Assembly: GCA_030247855.1 (NCBI GenBank)
Contig: JAPDRN010000084.1
Coordinates: 62,001-126,000 of the forward strand
DNA: 64,000 nt
Direction: 5' to 3'
Source of the DNA: Knufia peltigerae
Lineage: Eukaryota > Ascomycota > Eurotiomycetes > Chaetothyriales > Trichomeriaceae
The notes beneath the pieces are model-generated. The model was not told the DNA's origin and did no database searches. It saw only the letters and a program-made list of their open reading frames with translations. This document shows, piece by piece, positions 50,327 through 57,794 of the stretch. The position numbers and the translations under genes were made by a program. Each line of letters starts with the position of its first letter. Positions within the stretch are counted from its first letter, which is position 1.

Positions 50327-51612
50327 CGTTGCGACTCCACCCAGCGCGCGACGTCATCGATCAGCTGCCCATCGACATGGCCCGGCTGCGCGTATTCCTT
50401 CAATGAACTGGGGCCGCTGCCGGCGATGCCGATGTGGTTGAGGGCAGGGTAGGCCTTCCATTGCACGTCCGTGCGGTCGGCCAGGGCTTTTTTCCACAGC
50501 GCCCAATCCGTTTCCGGTACCTGGAAGTCGCGGCCCCCGTGCAGCATCAGCAGTGGTTTTTTCAATGCCACCGCATCGCCACGAGCGTTCACCGCTTCGA
50601 TGCTTTTCCAGAACGCCTGCGGCACGCCCAGTGGCAGTTCGCTGGCCGGCACAAGCGTTTCGCTGCGGGCCGCGGCGATCTGTGCTGCCAGCTTGTTCAG
50701 GAACGCCTGCTCAGGCGCACTGATCGAGCCGTCCAGCGACAGCAGGTAGCGGTTCTGCTCCGGCAACAGCTCCAGCAATGTGCGCGCAGGCGCAGCCCAC
50801 AGGATCGCGCCGCGCGCCTGTGGCCAGCGGCTGGCGATGCGCGGGGCGAGCATGCCGCCTTGGCTGTGGCCGAGCACGAAGATCCGCTTGCCGTCGATGC
50901 GTGGGTCCGCCGCCAACGCGCTCAACGCTGCGATGGCATCGTCGGTGGTCTCGTCATCAACGTTGAAGCTGCCGCTCTGGAAGTCCTGGGGACGCGCATG
51001 GGTGCGCTTGTCGTAGCGCAGCACGGCGATGCCCTGGGCGGCCAGGCCGCGGGCGATGTCCAGGAACGGGCGGTTGCCACCGATGGTTTCGTCGCGATCC
51101 TGTGGGCCGGAGCCGTGCACCAGCACTACGGCCGGGAACGGTCCTTTGCCCTTGGGCAGGGACAAGGTGCCGGGCAGCGCACCCCGTGCCTGTGGCACGC
51201 TGAAATCGGCCTCGCTGTAGTTCGCGTCGGATGGCGGTGGCGGCGCCTTGGCGGCCGGGGCCGGGCGCAGCAGCAGGCCAGCCACTTGGTCCTGCGCGTT
51301 CACCGCCACCTGCGCGATCACTGCACCGCTGGCGAACTGCAGTGGTACTTCCACCAGGTGCAGGCCCTGCTGCTCGCTGCTGTGCGCCGGCCCGCGCTGC
51401 TTCAGTTCACCCAGCGACTGCCACAGGCCCTGCAGCTTGTCGGCAGGCACGGCTGCGGCCATCTGCGGGGTCAGCATGGCCTCGGCATCGGCGGTGCGCC
51501 CTGCCTGCAGGTGATCGAGCAGGCGTGCTGCGACCTGCTGCGGTTCGCCAGCAGATGCACTGGCGGACAACAGGGCAAGGGAAACAGCAAGCAACGAGCG
51601 GCGTGCGCCCAT
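50323..51612 (-). CDS. Exported alpha/beta hydrolase with N-terminal DUF3887-like domain
   Basis: 429 residues from the ATG at 51612, with GGAG eight bases upstream; signal peptide GARRSLLAVSLALLSASASA. Residues about 25-125 resemble a DUF3887 (NTF2-like) module. The C-terminal hydrolase shows GPFPAVVLVHGSGPQDRDET (oxyanion loop), the nucleophile elbow VLGHSQGGMLAPRIAS, Asp in LHGGRDFQVPETD and His in YPALNHIG, giving a complete Ser-Asp-His triad. It is probably a periplasmic esterase or peptidase-like hydrolase of unknown substrate. It follows the DUF4177 gene by two bases. Confidence 0.85.
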   Translation of the reverse strand: MGARRSLLAVSLALLSASASAGEPQQVAARLLDHLQAGRTADAEAMLTPQMAAAVPADKLQGLWQSLGELKQRGPAHSSEQQGLHLVEVPLQFASGAVIAQVAVNAQDQVAGLLLRPAPAAKAPPPPSDANYSEADFSVPQARGALPGTLSLPKGKGPFPAVVLVHGSGPQDRDETIGGNRPFLDIARGLAAQGIAVLRYDKRTHARPQDFQSGSFNVDDETTDDAIAALSALAADPRIDGKRIFVLGHSQGGMLAPRIASRWPQARGAILWAAPARTLLELLPEQNRYLLSLDGSISAPEQAFLNKLAAQIAAARSETLVPASELPLGVPQAFWKSIEAVNARGDAVALKKPLLMLHGGRDFQVPETDWALWKKALADRTDVQWKAYPALNHIGIAGSGPSSLKEYAQPGHVDGQLIDDVARWVESQR

Positions 51613-51614
51613 GG

Positions 51615-51794
51615 TCACAGCTCCTTCTTGAAGACCAGCAGGGCCGGGCGCATCGGCGCTGGGACGATGATGTTGACCAGTTCCCAGCCGAGCTGGCCCT
51701 GGCGGCTGAGTTCGGCCTGGATGTCGTCAGCCTTCTGCAGGCCCATCATGGTGGTCTTGACCTCGACGGTGAGGTAGCTCCAGCGCTTGCTCAT
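51615..51794 (-). CDS. DUF4177-family small protein
   Basis: 59 residues: MSKRWSYLTVEVKTTMMGLQ and onward to a C-terminal LVFKKEL. The pattern Y-x-V with a following QAELSRQGQLGWELVNIIVP is the DUF4177 signature (the LNELGxxGWELV block). These are small beta-alpha proteins of unknown function. Its ATG overlaps the stop codon of the ribbon-helix-helix gene by four bases. Confidence 0.85.
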   Translation of the reverse strand: MSKRWSYLTVEVKTTMMGLQKADDIQAELSRQGQLGWELVNIIVPAPMRPALLVFKKEL

Positions 51795-51970
51795 TCCTTG
51801 TCCTCCGGCGATGGCTTGGGTTTCGGCAGGCGGCCTGCCTTGCGCAGGGCGTCGCGCAGCACGTATTCAATCTGCGCGTTGAGGCTGCGCAGTTCATCGT
51901 CCGCCCAGCGCTGTGCGGCCGCCAGGACCTCGGCGTTGATGCGCAGCGGATAGGCTTTTTTCTCGCTCAT
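51791..51970 (-). CDS. Ribbon-helix-helix (Arc-like) DNA-binding protein
   Basis: 59 residues. MSEKKAYPLRINAEVLAAAQ gives the ribbon (KAYPLRI), and RWADDELRSLNAQIEYVLRD then ALRKAGRL gives two helices, the Arc/MetJ fold. The tail is PKPKPSPEDKE. It lies 45 bases after the SPFH gene and overlaps the DUF4177 gene by four bases. Proteins of this kind bind short operators as dimers; the palindrome at 52928-52944 upstream of the SPFH gene is the obvious candidate. It is not part of a recognisable toxin-antitoxin pair. Confidence 0.85.
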   Translation of the reverse strand: MSEKKAYPLRINAEVLAAAQRWADDELRSLNAQIEYVLRDALRKAGRLPKPKPSPEDKE

Positions 51971-52015
51971 GCAGACTCCTGGCAGGGCGGTGGGGCGCCC
52001 CGTTGCGAGGGTGGC

Positions 52016-52897
52016 TCAGTACAGCGAGCCGGTGTTGACGACCGGCTGCGTGCCGCGGTCCGAGCACAGCACGGTCAACAGGTTGCTGACCATGTGCGCC
52101 TTGCGCTCCTCATCCAGCTGCACCACGCCGTTCTTCTGCAGCTCGGCCAGCGCCATCTCGACCATGCCGACCGCGCCGGCGACGATGCGCGTGCGTGCGG
52201 CGATGACCGCGTTTGCCTGCTGCCGCTGCAGCATCGCCTGGGCGATTTCAGCGGCGTAGGCGAGGTGGCTGATGCGCGCATCGATCACCTGCACGCCGGC
52301 ATCGGCCAGGCGCTCGGCCAGTTCGTTCTTCAGGTGCTGGGAGATCTCGCTGGCATGGCTGCGCAGTGCCAGCTGGCCGTCCTCGTGCTGGTCATAGGGG
52401 TAGCTGGTGGCCATCGCGCGCAGTGCCGATTCGGACTGGATGTGCACGAAGCTCTCGTAGTCGTCCACGTTATAGACCGCTTCGGAGGCATCGACCACCT
52501 GCCAGACGATCACCGCGGCGATCTCGATCGGGCTGCCGTCCAGCTCGTTGACCTTCAGCTTGCCGCTCTCGAAATTGCGCACGCGCTGGCTCACGCGGCG
52601 CTTGCTGAAGAAGGGATTGTTCCAGCGCAGGCCGTTGTCCTTGACGGTGCCTACGTACTTGCCGAACAGGCTGACCACCGCCGCCTGGTTGGGCTGCACG
52701 GTGTACAGACCGGCCAGCGCAACCAGCGCCAGCGCAGCAATCAGCAGGCCGGCCAGGATCAGCAGCACGTTGGGTGAGCCGGTGCTGGCCTTCGCCGCGA
52801 CCCCAGCCACGAACAGGGCGCCGCCGGCGAGGGCTACGAGCAGGGACCCGGCGAGCGCGCCCAGGCCGTTGAGGGAGGACAGCGACTTCTCTTTCAT
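52016..52897 (-). CDS. SPFH/Band-7-domain protein
   Basis: 293 residues. Two hydrophobic segments (about 12-33 and 43-64) precede the SPFH domain, which opens with VQPNQAAVVSLFGKYVGTVK (about residues 67-86) and continues through ESALRAMATSYPYDQHEDGQ to the coiled-coil-like stretch ISHLAYAAEIAQAMLQRQQA and VIAARTRIVAGAVGMVEMAL. Such proteins (flotillin, slipin, HflK-like) form membrane-organising oligomers. It is the first gene of a run with the ribbon-helix-helix and DUF4177 genes, a linkage seen repeatedly for this subfamily. Confidence 0.9.
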   Translation of the reverse strand: MKEKSLSSLNGLGALAGSLLVALAGGALFVAGVAAKASTGSPNVLLILAGLLIAALALVALAGLYTVQPNQAAVVSLFGKYVGTVKDNGLRWNNPFFSKRRVSQRVRNFESGKLKVNELDGSPIEIAAVIVWQVVDASEAVYNVDDYESFVHIQSESALRAMATSYPYDQHEDGQLALRSHASEISQHLKNELAERLADAGVQVIDARISHLAYAAEIAQAMLQRQQANAVIAARTRIVAGAVGMVEMALAELQKNGVVQLDEERKAHMVSNLLTVLCSDRGTQPVVNTGSLY

Positions 52898-52927
52898 GGC
52901 GGTACGTCCTTGAGGGTTCGAATTTAA

Positions 52928-52944
52928 GATATCAAAGTGATATC
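52928..52944 (-). promoter_or_regulatory. GATATCA-AAG-TGATATC operator candidate
   Basis: Perfect seven-base arms in an AT-rich stretch, 31-47 bases upstream of the SPFH start codon. Extending it by one base on the right (A52945) gives TGATATCA, itself a perfect palindrome. It is the best candidate site for the ribbon-helix-helix protein two genes downstream. Confidence 0.55.
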
Positions 52945-53042
52945 ACATTCGGACTGCCGCTCGTCGGCTGGGCTTGCCCAGGCGCTGCGGCTGGACCGGC
53001 TAGAATGCCCACCCGCCTTCACATCGCTGCTGGAACCCCGCC

Positions 53043-54230
53043 ATGGCCAAGCTTGGAACCCCGTTGTCCCCCTCTGCCACCCGCGTGCTGCTGCTGGGCT
53101 CGGGCGAACTTGGCAAGGAAGTGGCCATCGAACTGCAGCGGCTGGGCGTGGAAGTGATCGCTGCCGACCGTTACGCCGATGCCCCGGCCATGCAGGTGGC
53201 ACACCGCTCGCACGTGATCGACATGCTGGATGCGATGGCTCTGCGCCAGTTGATCGCGCAGGAGCAGCCGCACCTGGTGGTGCCGGAGATCGAGGCGATC
53301 CATACCGAGACCCTGGTGCAGCTGGAGCAGGAACAGGGCCTGCGGGTGATTCCGACCGCGCGCGCCGCACGCCTGACCATGGACCGCGAGGGCATCCGCC
53401 GCCTGGCTGCCGAGACGCTGGGCCTGCCGACCTCGCCGTACCGCTTTGTGGATACCGAGGCCGAGTACCGCGCCGCCGTGGCGGCGATCGGCCTGCCGTG
53501 CGTGGTCAAGCCGGTGATGTCGTCCTCGGGCAAGGGCCAGAGCACGCTGCGCAGCGAGGCGGACATCGCCCCCGCATGGGAATACGCGCAGACCGGTGGC
53601 CGTGCCGGCGCCGGCCGCTGCATCGTCGAGGGTTTCATCGACTTCGATTACGAGATCACCCTGCTGACCGTACGCCACGCCGCCGGGACTTCGTTCTGCG
53701 CGCCGATCGGCCACCTGCAGAAGGAGGGCGACTATCGCGAAAGCTGGCAGCCGCAACCGATGTCGGACAAGGCGCTGGCGCGTGCCGAGGAGATCTCGCG
53801 CGCGATCACCGATGACCTCGGTGGCTGGGGGCTGTTCGGCGTCGAACTGTTCGTGAAGGGCGACCAGGTGTGGTTCAGCGAAGTATCACCGCGTCCGCAC
53901 GACACCGGCCTGGTGACGCTGGTCTCGCAGGAGCTGAGCGAGTTCGCGCTGCATGCGCGGGCCATCCTCGGCCTGCCGATCCCGGTGATCCGCCAGAGTG
54001 GCCCATCGGCCTCGTGCGCGCTGCTGGCGCATGGCGAAGGCGTGCCGTACTTCAACAACGTTGCCGCCGCACTGCAGGTGCCGGACACCGCCGTGCGCCT
54101 GTTCGGCAAGCCGAGCGTGCATGGCCACCGCCGCGTCGGCGTGACCCTGGCGCGCGCGGAAACCATTGACGAGGCGCGTGCGCTTGCCCGCGACGCCGCC
54201 GAAGTAATCGGCGTCGAACTGCGCCCGTAA
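53043..54230 (+). CDS. purT: Formate-dependent phosphoribosylglycinamide formyltransferase PurT
   Basis: 395 residues of the ATP-grasp superfamily. PurT makes N-formyl-GAR from GAR, formate and ATP in purine synthesis. Landmarks: VLLLGSGELGKEVAIELQRL (N-terminal PreATP-grasp), ADRYADAPAMQVAHRSHVID, VVKPVMSSSGKGQSTLRSEA (ATP-grasp loop), GLFGVELFVKGDQVWFSEVS and SPRPHDTGLVTL (metal-binding end). The length is that of typical PurT. A TAGAAT hexamer at 53001-53006 may be its -10 box. It is divergent from the SPFH operon. Confidence 0.97.
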   Translation: MAKLGTPLSPSATRVLLLGSGELGKEVAIELQRLGVEVIAADRYADAPAMQVAHRSHVIDMLDAMALRQLIAQEQPHLVVPEIEAIHTETLVQLEQEQGLRVIPTARAARLTMDREGIRRLAAETLGLPTSPYRFVDTEAEYRAAVAAIGLPCVVKPVMSSSGKGQSTLRSEADIAPAWEYAQTGGRAGAGRCIVEGFIDFDYEITLLTVRHAAGTSFCAPIGHLQKEGDYRESWQPQPMSDKALARAEEISRAITDDLGGWGLFGVELFVKGDQVWFSEVSPRPHDTGLVTLVSQELSEFALHARAILGLPIPVIRQSGPSASCALLAHGEGVPYFNNVAAALQVPDTAVRLFGKPSVHGHRRVGVTLARAETIDEARALARDAAEVIGVELRP

Positions 54231-54232
54231 CC

Positions 54233-54290
54233 GGTAGCGCCGGGCCATGCCCGGCGGGAATCTTCTGTAGAGCCGAGCCCACGCTCGGCT
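54233..54290. repeat. Two intergenic palindromes downstream of purT
   Basis: GGTAGCGCCGGGCCATGCCCGGCG at 54233-54256 and GTAGAGCCGAGCCCACGCTCGGCT at 54267-54290, each from a family dispersed in this window. Both carry a GTAG edge. The following 200 bases to 54488 hold no credible gene. Confidence 0.85.
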
Positions 54291-54488
54291 GCTTTCCATG
54301 TGACGCTTTCAGCCCGACAATGGATTCACACCTTCAGTCATGCGCGACGGTTTACTGGTGCCCGATTGAGCGCCAGATGCTGCCGTTAGAGGGTTTGTTG
54401 CAAAGCACGTAAACGTGACGCGGCACTTGCGCGCTGAAAGCGACATCTAGTTGAGCATCAGAATCCTGCGTGTTTTATCTTCTGACGT

Positions 54489-54929
54489 ATGAACGCCAAA
54501 GACACCTCAGGAGAAGGCTTGGACGAGCGGCTCACATCAGCGCTACCTGCCTTGTATCAACGAATTGGCCAATCACTCATGGATGCCGTGCCTACCGACC
54601 AATGTGGGATCTGGCTGAACTTCGAGATCATCAAGAATGCCTGGTCGGGTTGGGCGTTCTACCGCAAGCCGTCAGGTTCGTACGGCTATCTAGAGATTCC
54701 AGATGATGCGGAAACAGCGCTTCTGGAGATGCATCAGCTCTTTGCGCAATGGCACCATGCACTCTGGACGAGTTTGACGTTTCATCTGGATCCAGAGAAC
54801 AAGATGGAAATCGAGCTTGGATATGAGCAGCTTTCCGAGGAGAAGTTCATCGATTCCCTGGGCCGGGAGCAGGCTTGGCAGGACCGCTATCTCGGGGCTG
54901 ACGCTCAGATTGACTGGCAGAGCTACTAA
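54489..54929 (+). CDS. YezG/DUF600-family immunity (antitoxin-like) protein, orphan
   Basis: 146 residues. The segment ALWTSLTFHLDPENKMEIEL then GYE (about residues 95-117) is the hallmark of DUF600/YezG proteins (WTSLTxxLxxxGKxxIxxxYE). The N-terminal LPALYQRIGQSLMDAVPTDQ and the FYRKPSGSYGYLEIPDDAE block also fit. YezG is the immunity partner of the YeeF-type polymorphic toxin in Bacillus. Here no toxin gene is present in the neighbourhood, so this is an orphan. By eye the gene is clearly richer in A+T than its neighbours, which suggests acquisition. The upstream 200 bases are also atypical. Confidence 0.72.
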   Translation: MNAKDTSGEGLDERLTSALPALYQRIGQSLMDAVPTDQCGIWLNFEIIKNAWSGWAFYRKPSGSYGYLEIPDDAETALLEMHQLFAQWHHALWTSLTFHLDPENKMEIELGYEQLSEEKFIDSLGREQAWQDRYLGADAQIDWQSY

Positions 54930-54944
54930 GCTTGGTTGGTTGCA

Positions 54945-55012
54945 GTAGCCGAGCATGGGCTCGGCTCTACAACATCTTCAGCAACCGGTGGCGCCGGGCG
55001 ATGCCCTGCGGC
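54945..55012. repeat. Two palindromes after the YezG-like gene
   Basis: GTAGCCGAGCATGGGCTCGGCTCTAC at 54945-54970, and a degenerate GGTGGCGCCGGGCGATGCCC at about 54987-55012. The orphan gene is thus bracketed by the same repeat families on both sides. Confidence 0.8.
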
Positions 55013-55020
55013 TGCACCGG

Positions 55021-56229
55021 TTACGGCTTCACGTCCACCCACACCAGGTGGTGGTCGCTGCCATCGGCGATCTTCGCTTCGGCACTCTCATTGGCCGGCC
55101 AGAACACGCCGCTGCCGAGGTACTCGAAACCGACTGAGGGCAGCACGTAGTCCAGGCGCATGGTGCCGGACTTCGGGCCGAAATCGCCGGTGGCGTGGAA
55201 TGGCGCACCCTTGCGGGCGATGCCCTTGGCCGCATAGGCCAGGCTGGTCTGCTCGCCCCCAACGCTGCGCGGGGTGGGGTAGCGCAGCACGCGGGCATTC
55301 TCGATCAGTTCGACGATCGCCTCGTGGCGGCCATCACCATCAACCGGATCGTTGTTGAGGTCGCCAAGGATGACAAAGCGTGCATCCTGGGCCAGGCCAC
55401 CGCACTGACCCTTGTCGTCGCACAGCCACGGCTTGTCACCCTTGGACAGGTATTCCTGCCACAGGCGCAGTTCGTCGTGGTTGCGCGCGGCATTGCGCTT
55501 TTCCGGGCCGTCGAACACCGGCGGGGTCGGGTGCGAGACCAGCGCGTGCACCACGCCGGCCGGGGTCTTCACCGGCACGTCCCAATGCGACTTCGACGAC
55601 AGCCGCAGCTGCGACCAGACGGTGTCGTTGTAGAAGCTCTTGCCGGTGCGCGGATCGACAGGGCGGATCGCGCCGGGCATCGCACTCCACTTCAGCAGCT
55701 GGAAGCTGCGCACCTTGGCTTCGTCGATCGGGTAACGCGACAGCACCAGCATGCCGTACTGGCCCGGGTGCAGGCCGTAGCCCCAGGCGTCGTTGCCGCG
55801 GCCACGGCCTTCGCCGCCGACCACGCCGTTGTTGTCCAGGTCCAGGCCGCTGGGCACGCCGGTGTTCACCGGTGCCAGGTAGCGGTAGGCGAAGTGCAGC
55901 GGCTTGCCGCCACCGGGCTGGGCCACTTCCAGGTAGCGCTTCTGGAACAGGTCGGCGGCACGATGGGCGTCGTCGAAATCGAATTCGTTCAACAGCACCA
56001 GGTCCGGGCGCGCCTGCTGCAGCACCGCGGCGATCTTGCGCGCGTGTTCGCTGTCGCCTTCCAGCTCGGCGATCAGGCCGCCGGCTTCGTCCGAATACAG
56101 CGAGGTGTTGTAGGTGGCCAGGCGCAGCGCTGCAGACGGTTTTTCGGTCATCGCGGGGGACGTGGCGAAGGCGGGAGCGGCGGCGCCACAGAGCAGGGCC
56201 AGGCCGAGAATCAGGGGTTTGGCGTTCAT
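55021..56229 (-). CDS. Exported endonuclease/exonuclease/phosphatase-fold protein
   Basis: 402 residues with signal peptide MNAKPLILGLALLCGAAAPA. EEP-superfamily motifs in order: LATYNTSLYS (start of domain, Asn), PDLVLLNEFDFDD (catalytic Glu), FVILGDLNNDPVDGDG (GDLNxxP), and DGSDHHLVWVDV at the C-terminus (SDHxxV, catalytic His). It resembles exported phosphodiesterases that act on nucleic acids, phosphoinositides or sphingomyelin; the substrate cannot be chosen. A stretch of GEGRGRGNDAWGYGLHPGQY is conserved in many EEP proteins of this length. Confidence 0.85.
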   Translation of the reverse strand: MNAKPLILGLALLCGAAAPAFATSPAMTEKPSAALRLATYNTSLYSDEAGGLIAELEGDSEHARKIAAVLQQARPDLVLLNEFDFDDAHRAADLFQKRYLEVAQPGGGKPLHFAYRYLAPVNTGVPSGLDLDNNGVVGGEGRGRGNDAWGYGLHPGQYGMLVLSRYPIDEAKVRSFQLLKWSAMPGAIRPVDPRTGKSFYNDTVWSQLRLSSKSHWDVPVKTPAGVVHALVSHPTPPVFDGPEKRNAARNHDELRLWQEYLSKGDKPWLCDDKGQCGGLAQDARFVILGDLNNDPVDGDGRHEAIVELIENARVLRYPTPRSVGGEQTSLAYAAKGIARKGAPFHATGDFGPKSGTMRLDYVLPSVGFEYLGSGVFWPANESAEAKIADGSDHHLVWVDVKP

Positions 56230-56267
56230 GGGCCATATTGTGCACCTGGCCCGGTGTCAGTGGTTTG

Positions 56268-57023
56268 TCAGCGTCCGTCCAGATCGTCATCGAAATCATG
56301 CCAGCGGCGGCCGTCGTAGGCCTCCAGCGGGCGGTAGCGCCGCTTGTAATCCATCTTCTGGTGCTCGCGTATCCAGTAGCCCAGGTACAGATGTGGCAGG
56401 CCCTCGCGGCGGGCCCACTCCAGCTGCTGCAGGATCGCGAACGTGCCCAGCCCGCGGGCGGAATGTGCGGGGTCGAAGAAGGTATAGACCGCCGACAGCC
56501 CGTGCTCGGTCACATCGGTCACCGCCACGCCCAGCAGCTGGCTGGGCTGGCCGTCATGGCCGGGAAGGCGCATTTCCATGAAGCGCGTGTGCGACCAGCT
56601 GCCGATCAGGAACTGCTCGAACTCGTGCGGGCCGTGGTCGTCCATGCCGCCCTTGGCATGACGATGTACCAGGTAGCGGTGGTACAGCTCGAACAGATCC
56701 TCTCGCGGCATGGCTGCAGTGATGCGCACTTCCAGGTCGGCATTGCGGGCGGCGCAGCGGCGCTGGCTGCGGTCGGGGGCGAAGCGCGCCACCGGGATGC
56801 GCACGGCGACGCAGGCGTGGCAGTTCGCACAGTGCGGGCGATAGACCAGATCACCGCTGCGGCGGAAGCCCCAGCTCAGGGCCAGCGGGTACAGCCCGCC
56901 GAGGCGACGGTCCTGCGGGTCCAGCACCAGATCGCGCGCGACCCGGTCCGGCCAGTACCCGCAGGGGTGCTCGCCGGTCTGGAACAGTCGCAGTTCGTCG
57001 TCTCTGTCGCCGTGTCTCGCCAT
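56268..57023 (-). CDS. bpt: Aspartate/glutamate leucyltransferase (N-end rule, Bpt)
   Basis: 251 residues from the ATG at 57023 (MARHGDRDDELRLFQTGEHP). Bpt transfers leucine from leucyl-tRNA to N-terminal Asp or Glu and so marks proteins for ClpS/ClpAP degradation. The ATE-fold signature CGYWPDRVARDLVLD (a Cys-containing N-terminal domain) is followed by YRPHCANCHACVAVRIPVAR with three Cys. YLGYWIREHQKMDYKRRYRPLE is the C-terminal GNAT-like block. The usual length is about 235-250. It has also been annotated as arginyltransferase. Confidence 0.92.
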   Translation of the reverse strand: MARHGDRDDELRLFQTGEHPCGYWPDRVARDLVLDPQDRRLGGLYPLALSWGFRRSGDLVYRPHCANCHACVAVRIPVARFAPDRSQRRCAARNADLEVRITAAMPREDLFELYHRYLVHRHAKGGMDDHGPHEFEQFLIGSWSHTRFMEMRLPGHDGQPSQLLGVAVTDVTEHGLSAVYTFFDPAHSARGLGTFAILQQLEWARREGLPHLYLGYWIREHQKMDYKRRYRPLEAYDGRRWHDFDDDLDGR

Positions 57024-57179
57024 GGGCACAGCATAGCTCCAGCCTGTCGCAATGGCCGCGACTGTCCGCCGGATGAATGGGATAGGCGGCTGCGTCAACC
57101 GAGGCTGTGGTCAGGCGTTCTTGTCCTCCGAGGGTGAGGTGTTCACCCCGATGCCAATCCCATTCCCAGGAGTGACCCC

Positions 57180-57743
57180 ATGATCCGTACCCCCCTGCTG
57201 CTGGCCCTGCTGCTCGGCACTTCCGCGACCGGTATCGCCTTGGCCGCCGACACCCCGGCTGCACCGGCACAACGCCCGGCCAAGCTGGATACCAATGGCG
57301 ATGGCGTCATCGACCGCAGCGAAGCGGCGGCCAACCCGCGCCTGGCCGCGAAGTTCGATGAGCTGGACAAGAACAAGGACGGCAAGCTCTCGCGTGATGA
57401 GCTGCCGCGCTGGAAGCATGGCCGCCACGGTGGTCGCGGCGGCGAGCGTTGGGCCAAGCTGGACGCGAACAAGGATGGCCGCATCAGCCGTGAGGAAGCC
57501 AAGGCCGATCCGCGCCTGGCCGAGCGTTTCGACCAGCTCGACCTCAACAAGGATGGCTACCTGGACAAGGCCGACCGCGAGCTGCGCATGAAGCAGCATC
57601 GTGACGCTTGGTTCGCCGCGGCCGACACCAACAAGGATGGTCAGCTGAGCAAGGCCGAGTTTGATGCCGCCAAGGGCCCGATGCACGGTGGGCCGCGCCA
57701 CGGCGGCCCGCGTGACGGCGCCGCGCCGAAGCCGCAGCGCTGA
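57180..57743 (+). CDS. Exported EF-hand protein with five calcium loops
   Basis: 187 residues; signal peptide to about residue 23 (LLLALLLGTSATGIALAA). Five canonical EF loops are at residues 37-48 (DTNGDGVIDRSE), 63-74 (DKNKDGKLSRDE), 95-106 (DANKDGRISREE), 121-132 (DLNKDGYLDKAD) and 149-160 (DTNKDGQLSKAE). A His/Gly/Arg-rich linker separates loops 2 and 3, and the C-terminus is GPMHGGPRHGGPRDG. It is probably a periplasmic calcium-binding or calcium-buffering protein. Single gene with a hairpin after it; the gene after the hairpin is convergent. Confidence 0.88.
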   Translation: MIRTPLLLALLLGTSATGIALAADTPAAPAQRPAKLDTNGDGVIDRSEAAANPRLAAKFDELDKNKDGKLSRDELPRWKHGRHGGRGGERWAKLDANKDGRISREEAKADPRLAERFDQLDLNKDGYLDKADRELRMKQHRDAWFAAADTNKDGQLSKAEFDAAKGPMHGGPRHGGPRDGAAPKPQR

Positions 57744-57763
57744 TTTTCAATGCGGTGATCGAC

Positions 57764-57792
57764 GACAACGCCGGCGCACTGCCGGCGTTGTC
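57764..57792. terminator. Bidirectional hairpin between EF-hand and sigma-factor genes
   Basis: GACAACGCCGGC, loop GCACT, GCCGGCGTTGTC: 12-base-pair stem. It serves the EF-hand gene, and its right edge is two bases from the end of the convergent sigma gene. Confidence 0.7.
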
Positions 57793-57794
57793 CG

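Noticed and set aside
51615..51970. A toxin-antitoxin pair formed by the two 59-residue proteins
   Set aside because: One is Arc-like, but its neighbour matches DUF4177 and shows no toxin fold; the pair sits inside an SPFH operon.
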